Below are positions 55,601-64,000 of a stretch of 64,000 nt of DNA, one piece after another; the first letter of the stretch is position 1; every line of letters begins with the position of its first letter. The DNA lies in assembly GCA_018398585.1 (NCBI GenBank), contig JAGTTD010000005.1, forward strand, positions 8,301,355-8,365,354, in the 5' to 3' direction. Origin of the DNA: Simmondsia chinensis. Lineage: Eukaryota; Streptophyta; Magnoliopsida; Caryophyllales; Simmondsiaceae. A program made the translations under genes and the position numbers. The notes under the pieces are model-generated. The model was not told the DNA's origin. It did not search any database and saw only the letters and a list, made by a program, of their open reading frames with translations.

Positions 55601-58600
55601 GCTGTTGCATACACGGTAAGCCTTCACCCTCCAAATGACAGGGTGAGAGGAACACTTGACTGCAAAAATTAACGGAATCATCACTTTCTCGTATAGGCAG
55701 ATGTGGTCGAGGACAGGAAAAAAGCGGCAGCATTTAGTTGGATTACGGGTCTCTTTTCGGCATCGCATGTGCTAGGAAATGTGTTAGCACGGTTTCTTCC
55801 TGAAAAGTACATTTTTGAGGCATGTTAGAACTCTGGACATGGTGTGCATTGTTTGCTCTATCATTCATTCATGTGGTTCTAACTTAGCTGATTAGGGAGC
55901 TGCACCACAATCTGCAGGTATCAATTGCACTTTTGATCTTTTGTCCTGTTTATATGCAACTATTTCTCAAAGAGACCGTCAAGCGAGCACCACCACAGGA
56001 GCAACAATCAACAATCCTGTACAAGTTTTTAAAAGTCCTCAAGGATCGCTACAAGTCTATGAGATATGCTACAACTATAGTTATCAGCAGGTTCAAGGAC
56101 CACATACTTGGAAAAGGATACTTTGTTCTCTTTTCTTAGTTTTCACATTTATGTTAAATCTCCAGTTTCATCTATACATCTTAAATATATAGCTGAAAAT
56201 CTCAGAGAATTTCTTATGGTGTTATTCATGATATCTGCTTTTACCCCCACAGTCCAGCATTGAAGGGCATTTCTCTAGTTTCCTTCTTCTATGAGTTGGG
56301 CATGTCTGGCATCAGCAGTGTCTTACTGGTATGTTCCTTGTCAATCTAGTCGAGCTGTGTATGTCTATTTCTTAGAAGCCACTTAGGATTGAATCCCACT
56401 AGTTACAACCCCCATCCCCTCCTTACCAACTTGAAATGAAAAGAATATATGTCTATTTCTCTGTTTTAGTTGTTTTGAGCCTTCGTTTAGGGTTCTTCGG
56501 ATTCAAAATGTTGAATAAACTACTCAAACTCATCTGGACCTAGTTTCCTTTTCGCCCTAAAGTAACCATGTCAGAAAAGGATATTTGGACATTATTATGA
56601 CATCAATTTCATTTTTGGAGGGAAAACATAAGAAAATGTCTAGGAATAGCAAAACCTGACCTCTAGGCACGTGTTTAGCTCTCATACTTGAGTCTGGGTT
56701 AACATGGCCTAGCAGCCCCTCCTATTTGCATGATCAAACTCCATTTTTCATTTAATGTCTTCCCTGCTTCTTTAAATGCTCTCCTGGATTCAACATGGTC
56801 AAAGGTCATTTAAACTGCCAATTTCCATTTCATCTAGATCAGATAATTATTGAATGAACCACTACCGAATTGTATCAGAAGTCTGGTTTCCATCTATCCA
56901 CTTATTATGTAAATCCTACTTTGCAGTACTATCTGAAGGCAGCTTTCAGTTTCAACAAAAATCAATTTTCAGAAATACTGGGGGTTGTAGGAATCGGTTC
57001 AATTGTTTCTCAGGTATATCTTTCTACACCATTTTCCCCCTTACCTCTGAACCAAATCAGTAGTATTTTTGATAATTTACTAGCTTAATTGTTCTTTCTT
57101 TGTGTTTGTTGTGTGATGAAGCTCTTTCTTGACGAGATTTCTGAACGATTACTTCTAAACTCGCGTTGTCATTTTGCTGTTTGTCTTTAGCTCTTGGTAC
57201 TCCCTCTGGTTAATCCATTGGTAGGAGAGAAAGTGATACTATGCATGGGCTTGCTTGCATCAATAGCTTATGTAAGTAGCCTATACCAATGCGTCTGTTT
57301 TCTTGTTATGTTATGTACTCTGCTGAAGAAGATGTCCGAATGCCAATGATTTTTTTTCTTTATTGACTGCTATCCTATCTTACAGGCATTGTTCTATGGA
57401 TTTGCATGGGCATCTTGGGTAAGTACATCTTAATCTCTTCACTCCAACTGTCAAATATTATACTGCATAAAACCATGGAAGGAATAGATTAAAGGGTATG
57501 CAGTCTAAGTTGAAAGTATGACCTTTTCACCTAGGAGTGATCAAAACTATAATCCACCGAATTCCTGGGGCAGGGTGATCTGTTTGAGATTAGGTTCTGG
57601 TTATACCTACAGACTAATCTCAATAAATTTTCCCCTTTTTTTGAGTGTTGTCTATGAAACTGGGAAATTGAGGAACAATTGCAAAATTTTGAAAAATGGG
57701 AAAAAGATGGCTTATCAATTACAAAAGGAAAACAGGAAACAAGGAAATAGAGTATCTAGCTTTCAAAACAGAAGGGAGAAAATGGAAACCAAAATCTTAT
57801 GAAAGCAACTTTAAGAAAATGTAGTTTTCATGGAAAATCGTCGGGGAAAACTAGGTATTTTTCATGGATTGGAGGCATCCCTTATTTCTCAATCATGTAT
57901 TATGTTATGACAATGATAGCGATTCAACATTCTGTGCCTAATTTAGAGGGTTCCTAGGCATAGTGCCTAGGAGGACGGTTGAATAATCTTGTGCCAAAAT
58001 TGAGTGTCCCTATAATTAGTTTTATATAGCTTTGTGCTTAAGGAATAGAAATTATTGAATTATTCAAAATAGTCTAATGATCTACTTTATACTTTGGTTA
58101 TATTGGTATTTATAGAGATGAAACGAGAGTCCTAATAGAAAGAAACTTCAAACCTGATAATGGCAAATTCATCTAAAACTAATATGATGAAATTCAAATA
58201 AATAGAATTTTTGATCCTAATGCAACTCTATTATGATAATAAATCCTAAAAATACAAAAACTTACTATGATTAAAATTGTCATCAGATGTCTTAAATGTA
58301 GATCTTGATCCTTACTCTTCTATCTCCATCAGACAATCTACCTTAGCAGCTGCAGACTTCGTGGTCATGTTCTTGATTATGCAGGTTTCATAAGCACCCA
58401 CTTTTGACATTGATGATTTGGCCACATTGCAGGTGCCATATTTGAGTGCTTCATTTGGAGTTATATATATTCTTGTAAAACCTTCTGTAAGTAACACTGC
58501 GACCAAGCAATTTTGATATGAATGTTAACAACTTAGCTATTGTCTATTGATTGTCGAACTTATGTCTGCTCATGTCTGTACTTGGATCCCCTAATTTGGC

Positions 58601-59102
58601 AGACTTATGCTATCATCTCAAAAGGATCGAGCTCGAATGATCAGGTTTGTATAAACTCCTTGAGTTCATTTTGTCTTATAGCGTTATCATTTCTATTTTA
58701 CGCCAAGGCTATTTCTTGGAAGAGAGATGATGCAAAGCAGAGAGGTAGATTGAGAGACAGAGATAGGGAAGTGAGTGTTGAGAACTTTACATGTGATCGA
58801 ACACTGGAATTGTGACAAAGAAGAGTCAATATAAGCCCGGTAGGCTACTTTAGCTAATTTCAATTGATTTTAGGATGTTACTTCATTTGGACTTCTATGT
58901 GAACCTTACATGCCAACTTAGTAACTGGGGCCGAAGGCCTAATGAAGTTCAACAGAGTCTCAAAGTAGCTAGATGATTATGGACTCTAATTTAGTGCACT
59001 GAGAGTCTCAAGGTGTGGGTTTCACTTGTGCAGGGGGCACAGACCTTTTTATTTAGGTTGGGTTGTACCCGGTTTCTCAGTTTTTAGGGTTTCTCTATGT
59101 TG

Positions 59103-59148
<46 letters not shown>

Positions 59149-60654
59149 TTTTCTTCTCGTTTCTTAGGGTAGAGCCGTTTTTGAACTACAGAGAGAGAGA
59201 GAGAGAGAGAGGGAGTGAAGAATCCTCTTGTAATACTCCACAATTTCAATCAATAAAGTTCTTTACCTTTGCCCGTGGTTTTTCCTTCTCTTTAAGGGTT
59301 TTCCACGTAAATATTGTTGTCTTTGTTGCTCGTTCTCCTTTACCTTATTGTTTGCTTTTCAGATTTCATTTTAGTACCTAAATCGAACCCAGATCTTGGG
59401 TTTTTTCACCTTACAAATGCGTTTGGAAGAAACTTGACATATGACAAGAAGTGCTGTGAACTACACATGGAAGTTTAATATCAATGTCCCCCTTTGGAGT
59501 TATGACATACACACATTTTTGGTGTCTGACTTATCTAACATCAAGCAGTTTTGAAATGGAATCTCATTTAAGCCTATGTGATCTAACATGTCAACTAGTT
59601 ATTTATACGTGCTAGTGTTAGCTCCAGCAGTAGCATGAACTTTTAGGCTTATTTGGTGCTCCCTTTGCTACAGGGAAAGGCACAAGGGTTTGTTGCCGGC
59701 GTACAGTCAATCTCAAGCCTGTTATCACCACTGGTCATGAGCCCATTAACCTGTGAGTTTTATTCTTTAAGCTTTCTTTTAATCGATGACAAATTCAGAA
59801 ATTTTGACATTCAGCGCACAATGGCAGCTGGGCGGGCAAATAAATGGTCATTAGCTTAATAAGATACTAGATGGAGACTCAAATGCAAATGGGTAGTAAT
59901 AGAGGAGGGGCAAGAAGAGGGAAAAAGTGAAAGAATCCAGTGAGATGATTTTCTAAATAGACTAGTTAAAAGAAAATAATGTCAATCTTATGACTGTATT
60001 TGAAGGATTACTAAGGATCTTGTAATGAATCCAACAATAATAAACACAAAGGGCAAACTTGAGGTGGACATGAGAATTACATCAAATTAATTCAAGGGTT
60101 CTTGCTCTTGACGAAGATTTTGGTAGGAACTATGGCCCTAAAGCTTACCACACCAGATTTTCCTATCCTTTAAGTGCACCGATGAATTAGTTGAACCATG
60201 CATGTTAGTTACTTGTTGCTATGTTTCTGTCAGCATGGTTCTTGTCTAGCAATGCCCCGTTTCACTGCAAAGGCTTTAGCATCGTCTGCGCATCGTTGTC
60301 CCTGGTACATCTTTTCCCTTCTCCTCATGTGGATTCCTTTTTGCCCGCTTTCCACGATTTTGTATCCGAGTGTAGTAACATAAAGGTCCCATATCAGTGG
60401 TGATAAAGAGATCAACATATAAGCATAATGGCCTATTTTAGCTTATGTCAATTAGTATGGACAAGACTTGGGCTTATATGTGTTTCTTACCTGCCTACAC
60501 CCTATGAAAATTTCACACTGAATATATCTTCTAATCCCGGGTATCAAAAATTTCACAGATGGTTGCATTCGGATGTGCTTTGACATTGAAACCGGTATCC
60601 CCTTCAGAGCGCAATGACGACGTAGAGAATATAGAAGCCCCACTATTGTCTTGA
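46626..60654 (+). CDS. major facilitator superfamily transporter (HIAT1/MFSD14-like), 14 exons
   Basis: Exons: 46626-46808, 49194-49305, 55503-55615, 55697-55819, 55918-56090, 56253-56328, 56927-57013, 57191-57271, 57386-57418, 58433-58486, 58603-58644, 59674-59752, 60234-60304, 60559-60654. They sum to 1323 nt, 440 residues, and all phases match. The start is ATG 46626 ([17 protein letters not shown]). The MFS motif [14 protein letters not shown] is in exon 2. The protein resembles the plant group that includes Arabidopsis MEE15, annotated as tetracycline-transporter or hippocampus-abundant-transcript-like. It is a multi-pass membrane carrier whose substrate is not known to me. The C-terminus is acidic with a dileucine (EAPLLS). 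Intron 4 (55820-55917) has a GC donor, GAG|GCATGT. Introns 1 and 2 hold retrotransposons, yet all coding joins are intact, so the gene is probably functional. Confidence 0.92.
47311..47598 (+). mobile_element. 288-bp TRIM (mini LTR retrotransposon), TSD ATACA
   Basis: The LTRs are only about 70 bp: 47311-47380 (TGTTGACTATAAAATC to TTCTTGGTA) and 47528-47598 (TGTTGAGTATAAAACC to CCTTGACA). After the first is TGTTATTAGAGCC, 11 of 13 bases matching an initiator-Met primer site. Before the second is a purine tract, GTGAAGGGGCA. A perfect ATACA duplication is at 47306-47310 and 47599-47603. It encodes no protein. It lies in intron 1 of the MFS gene. Confidence 0.88.
47895..48708 (-). mobile_element. 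copia deletion derivative, 814 bp, TSD TTTTG
   Basis: Two 193-bp LTRs (47895-48087 and 48516-48708) flank about 430 bp. On the minus strand a primer site TGGTATCAGAGC (48515-48504) is followed at once by RNase H coding sequence ([20 protein letters not shown], then [20 protein letters not shown]), and then a polypurine GAGGAGG. Gag, protease, integrase and reverse transcriptase are all missing. A perfect TTTTG duplication is at 47890-47894 and 48709-48713. The RNase H resembles that of the decayed element at 25475-29806. It lies in intron 1 of the MFS gene. Confidence 0.9.
49516..50221 (+). repeat. 5' LTR of copia 49516-55094, with 21-bp palindrome lattice
   Basis: GTCGAC-like centres lie at 49638, 49659, 49701, 49722, 49765 and 49786, so the steps are 21, 42, 21, 43 and 21 bp. 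Each centre sits in a longer palindrome of the TGTGTGTCGACACACA type. A TATA-like ATACATATATATTCC follows at about 49887, so the array is in U3. Confidence 0.88.
50222..53200 (+). other. internal region without recognisable gag-pol
   Basis: It lies between the 5' LTR and the reverse-transcriptase remnant. The text is rich in ATG, TGA and TTG words with G clearly more common than C on this strand, and no frame exceeds about 100 residues. A gag-like start is recognisable only at 50250 (GAGAATGGCTTCTTCAC). The rest could be very old pol sequence or foreign filler. Confidence 0.5.
53240..53800 (+). pseudogene. copia reverse transcriptase end and RNase H remnant
   Basis: With several stops and shifts the sequence reads RLDVAFVVG, then SGGGVVP, then [15 protein letters not shown] and [15 protein letters not shown], then IRCDSEMC. 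These line up with SGGAVSWDSKKQTC and LKDLLYEIPLWPKPI of the sister element at 34780-34930. Confidence 0.75.
54359..55094 (+). repeat. 3' LTR of copia 49516-55094, with palindrome lattice
   Basis: 736 bp, following GGTGGGGGAA. GTCGAC-like centres lie at 54481, 54523, 54544, 54587, 54608, 54638 and 54659, so the steps are 42, 21, 43, 21, 30 and 21 bp. Confidence 0.88.
59106..59146. repeat. (TA)n microsatellite in MFS intron 11
   Basis: About 20 uninterrupted TA units between exons 11 and 12. Confidence 0.92.
59191..59211. repeat. (GA)n microsatellite in MFS intron 11
   Basis: A GA run of about ten units, 45 bp after the TA run. Confidence 0.9.
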
Positions 60655-62227
60655 AAGAGTTCAACACAATTTCTTTCAGTTATCTTAGCTTGTTAATTGA
60701 TTGGACTATCCAAAGAGTAGAAGCCATGTGAAACCCCTTTTTCTCTCTGTTTTCTTCTGCTATTTCTTGTTCCTTTTTTAGAAAATGTGGAAATGTTTTT
60801 TCGTATGAGGTTTTTTTTTTTTTTTTTTGGAACAAAACTCTCGTATGAGTTAATGTTTATGCATTCATGCCATTTTGACATATTGATTGATAACTGAGCG
60901 TAATGATGTATGTTAGTTCATATAGCTACCCCAATGACTGAGAAAGAATTTCAGATAATTACCATTGTTGTGTCATTTTAACATATTACAAGTGTCTTCT
61001 TCCTACTTCATATGGATATGTTTATCCTTTCATGACCTAAGTGTAAATAGCGTCTTGTCTTGTTATTTAGCTTAATTGATTTGACATTTTTTTAGCTTGA
61101 GCGGAGTTGAGTTAGCTCGTGTGGCAGGGTGAACCAAGCTGAGTCTAGGGGTGTTGGGCTCAACAAATTGTGAGCCTCCTTGAACCATTCTTGAGCTAAA
61201 TTATGTGTCTGAATATGCATAAACACATCCAAGTTTGAATATAAATCAGTGAAATTCGAACCTAAATGAATTTACACAAATGGAGTTGATCTTGGAGCTT
61301 ACCGGCTTGAGCTCATGCTCTAAAGTCTCTGGGTTTAGCGGGCTTTGAGCTTATTGGGCTACCATTCCAATCCACCACTATTTACTATGCTGCAAATGAT
61401 AAGTCTCCTTGATGAACATTATTCGAAAATTCAATAAATTTTTGTGCCTAAATCTTCAGTTTTGTAAAGTAAATGCGAGTTGGACGCAGAGCACTTCTTC
61501 GTCTATGCATTTGTAAGCATTAAGGGTGTAAAGAAGCTGAACTTGAGTACGATGTTGAGCAACAATGGCTGTTATGGGGGGTGTGGTTCCTGCAGCTTCA
61601 CATGGAATGTTTTATATCAATTTTGAAAACTATTTACAACAGGGGTTCCCATATCAAATTGTGTGCGATGTGCCGGGTTTGGTGTTATGATTATGCTACC
61701 CTACCCCCTAAATATGAGGTCTTAGATTCAAATTTATTTCCCCCTTCCCCATATAATGATCCTTCTTAAATAAATACTGTACTTTCTATAAAATTAAAAT
61801 GAGCCCATAAGTAATAAAATTTTTGAATCTTAAGTATTCTATTATATATTTGACATGTTAAAATACTTAAATAATAAATTATCAAACCTTTCCTAACCAA
61901 GTTATAAATTCCCATGAAATTATACTGAAGTTAAGATTTAAAACCCACAATATAATTAAAAACTAGTGCTTTAAACTCCAAAACATAAAAAAGGAAACCC
62001 AAAAAACAGAGTAACATTTATAATTTTACAGAGCAATTGAACTTTATTTTGGTAAATAATGAAAGGGATTGTTATTATCAGGATAAAAGTTGTTATTATC
62101 AGAGCAATTATATGACTTATAAACAACGAGAGCTATAAAATTGTCTTGAAAACTAAAATGTTGCTTTTTCAATGACAATTTTTCTCTGACAATATCATTA
62201 CCCTAATAAAAATTGACACATTCACTC
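60655..62227. other. intergenic between convergent MFS and germin-like genes
   Basis: The MFS 3' UTR presumably starts here. About 61085-61370 has repeated TTGAGCT and AGCTTGAGC words like the hAT-like family, but no ends. A T run of about 20 is at 60811-60830. No gene seen. Confidence 0.5.
62043..62048 (-). promoter_or_regulatory. possible poly-A signal of the germin-like gene
   Basis: AATAAA on the minus strand lies about 180 nt after the germin-like stop codon, a suitable distance. It is unconfirmed. Confidence 0.4.
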
Positions 62228-63675
62228 TCACAATTCTGAGTGATGCTCTGTTTCAGAAAACCCAACCTTGCCGCCACCGTCAGAAGCACCCTGGTGGCCG
62301 GTGTAATCAAAATCCGTCTTTCCCATGCTCTCCAATCTCAACTTCATCTTCTTCGCATCATCCACATCTGACCCAAAAATCACCCCAGAAATATCAACCA
62401 ACCCAGGATTCTGACTGTTGTGAAACGAGAATATTGTAGCAAATTCAAACCCAGAATTTAAGCAGAAATGCATCAGTCCTCTTGGCACCACGAACACATC
62501 CCCCGCCCGGAGCAGCTTCTGAAATACTTGTCCTGCGGTGTCGATGAATCCGGCAACGATAGAGCCCCTGGCATTATTGAATTCATCTCAAGAACTTGAT
62601 CAATAATGGATGAAAAGAGAGCTTGGACAAGAAAGGACAATGGAAGAGAAGAAAGTCTCAATTGTAGTTGGTAAGTAAGAAAAAATTCAACTTTGTTTCA
62701 CTTATTTCTGTGCACTTACATATGACAGAGTCATTTTATGATCAGGGGCTCTTTGGAAATAGTCTTTTATATAAGGTATAAAACTGTGTACATCTTACCT
62801 TTTCGGACCTTAATGTTAACGGCAGCATCTTTTGAAGCACTGGGCTTTTGTTATATACAACAGGGTATGACTCATACATGTAGAGAAAAAAGGGTGGCAA
62901 GAAATCTATGTAAATTAGTTGGCAGTTAAGGCCCTCCAACCAAAAATAATCAAAAGCAAACTAGATCACTTATAATGGTTGTAGTATAAAACTAATTCTG
63001 GGCATCACCATTAGCTTAAGTTTTTTGATAGTTGATTCCTTAACATGACATCAGAGCCTTGAAGAACAAGAGGTTATGAGTTCGAATCCCAATAACCCCT
63101 ACTTTTAATATTAATATAATTTAAACATATGACATATGAGGTGAACCTGTATAATATCTATACTTTTAAGTCCAATCAGCATTTGCTTGTGGGGAATGTT
63201 GGATTATAGAACTAATCCTGACTGGTTATCCATTAGGTGGGATAGTTGGTTCCTCGACAATAACAACCAGAAAATACATATAGAAAGAAACATATAAAAT
63301 CTGATACCTGGCTAGGAACAGCATCTCGGAGGAGCGAGGATGAGAGTGGGCGAGTACAATGCCATCAATATCAATGTCGATACGAGCCGGGGCGATCCCC
63401 AAGGTGTTGACACCGGGGAAACGGGAAACATCGGTGATGACGGTGGCAGAGAGAAGGATGTTGTGAGTGTCCCCACGGCGGGAGAGGAGGGTGGACTTGA
63501 AATCCGATGCCAACACAGTGGATGGGTCCTTGCAGGGGTAGCCATTGACAAAGATGGGGTGGTGGGGTGGCGCGGCTGGGCAGAAGTCCTGGAGGTTGGG
63601 CTCGTCGGAAGCCAAACCGGGGGCTAGTGAAGTGAAGAGGAGGAAAGAGGAGAAGAGGAGAGAAGGGTGAAACAT
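62228..63675 (-). CDS. germin-like protein (cupin), two exons
   Basis: Exon 1 is 63675-63308 and exon 2 is 62567-62228. The donor AG|GTATCAG and acceptor GCCAG|GGGCTC join in phase to read LFLARGSIVAGF. The total is 708 nt, 235 residues. It starts with a signal peptide (MFHPSLLFSSFLLF then TSLAPGLAS), so it is secreted. Two cysteines (DFCPAAPP, GYPCKDP) match the germin disulfide. Cupin motif 1 keeps its ligands in LAHSHPRSSE, and motif 2 keeps them in GDVFVVPRGLMHFCLN (two His, Glu, then His). Family members are apoplastic manganese proteins, some with oxalate oxidase or superoxide dismutase activity; which applies here is unknown. The last 40 or so residues (from GSDVDDAKKMKL) are charged and longer than usual. 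The intron holds a TRIM-like element. Confidence 0.88.
62975..63259 (+). mobile_element. TRIM copy in the intron of the germin-like gene
   Basis: The LTR-like ends are about 62976-63049 (GTAGTATAAAACTAATTC to CCTTAACA) and 63199-63259 (TGTTGGATTATAGAAC to CCTCGACA). Between them are TGACATCAGAGCC, a near-match to the initiator-Met primer site, a GAGTTCGAATCCC stretch and a purine tract GTGGGGAA. The flanks ATAAT and ATAAC differ by one base. It is the same family as 47311-47598. Confidence 0.7.
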
Positions 63676-63742
63676 TGTTGAAATTTGAAGTGTGGGTTTG
63701 GGTTTGGGTTTGGTGGAGGAAGATGATGGGGAACTGCATGTG

Positions 63743-63748
63743 TATATA
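63743..63748 (-). promoter_or_regulatory. TATA box candidate of the germin-like gene
   Basis: TATATA lies about 70 nt upstream of the start codon on the minus strand. The leader between them is CT- and CA-rich. Confidence 0.6.
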
Positions 63749-63759
63749 GAGGAAGGGAT

Positions 63760-64000
63760 TGTGGTGTGTGAATGATGTCGTTTTTAGCGGTTTTTTGTTT
63801 TTTGGCGGGGTGGATTAGGGGGCAAGTGTTGTGGATGGCTTGCTTCCAAGGCAATGAAATATGGTGGAGCTACAATGAAAATGCTATATCATAATAAGTA
63901 AAAATGGCAATGGGGTGAGTGAAACCCGTCAAACAGGGCGGGTACGGTTATAAGCGAGATGCTTAGCGGTATGGTTTGAATGGTGGGTACGGGGGCGATT
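63760..64000. other. upstream of the germin-like gene, window end
   Basis: Presumed promoter sequence. No further gene or bounded repeat is visible before the window ends. Confidence 0.5.

Noticed and set aside
59049..59381. Frames rich in IYIYIY across 59100-59150
   Set aside because: Translation of the TA microsatellite inside an intron.
63000..63250. tRNA-derived SINE suggested by GAGTTCGAATCCC (B-box-like)
   Set aside because: The related copy at 47311-47598 has LTRs, a primer site, a purine tract and an exact 5-bp duplication, so the family is a TRIM.
63340..63627. Plus-strand frame of 95 residues opposite the germin-like exon
   Set aside because: It is the antisense shadow of germin-like exon 1, Gly/Asp-rich because of the GC-rich codons.

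Overview
The window is nuclear DNA from a flowering plant, probably a woody eudicot. The evidence is spliced GT-AG genes with plant-specific families (a germin-like cupin, a SUZ/R3H-domain protein, a plant-type MFS carrier), Ty1/copia LTR retrotransposons, an RTE-type LINE and many MITE-like elements. The species cannot be fixed from sequence alone.

Three host genes are readable. (1) At the left end, minus strand, an R3H-SUZ RNA-binding-type protein has exons at 6961-6682, 2225-1520 and 863-497, probably plus a short last exon near 369-337. (2) On the right, plus strand, a 14-exon MFS transporter runs from 46626 to 60654. Every intron joins in phase to give 440 residues, and one intron uses a GC donor. 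(3) At the right end, minus strand, a two-exon germin-like protein (63675-63308 and 62567-62228) encodes 235 residues. The MFS and germin-like genes are convergent.

Almost everything else is mobile DNA, much of it nested. Copia elements with LTRs lie at 8293-13522 (nearly intact, one frame with four nonsense codons), 25475-29806 (badly decayed), 30103-36439 (complete, TSD AGATT), 38919-44526 (internal deletion), 49516-55094 (inside an MFS intron, TSD ATTAC) and 47895-48708 (minus strand, reduced to two 193-bp LTRs around an RNase H remnant, TSD TTTTG). A 5'-truncated RTE LINE (about 20360-23818) sits inside a MuDR-like transposase pseudogene. Small elements whose boundaries I could fix by target-site duplications include several hAT-like, PIF/Harbinger-like and Mutator-like MITEs and a 288-bp TRIM.

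The most unusual element is a SINE in the first intron of the R3H gene (3216-3942, minus strand). Its head is 5S rRNA, its 3' part resembles the 3' end of the RTE LINE in this same window, and it has a perfect 15-bp target-site duplication. A hAT-like MITE later split its internal promoter. Other points of note are a lattice of GTCGAC-centred palindromes spaced by 21 bp in the LTRs of one copia family, and a decayed duplicate of R3H exon 1 inside its own intron.

All homology calls rest on reading motifs by eye. No database search was run, and percentages are avoided unless counted by hand.
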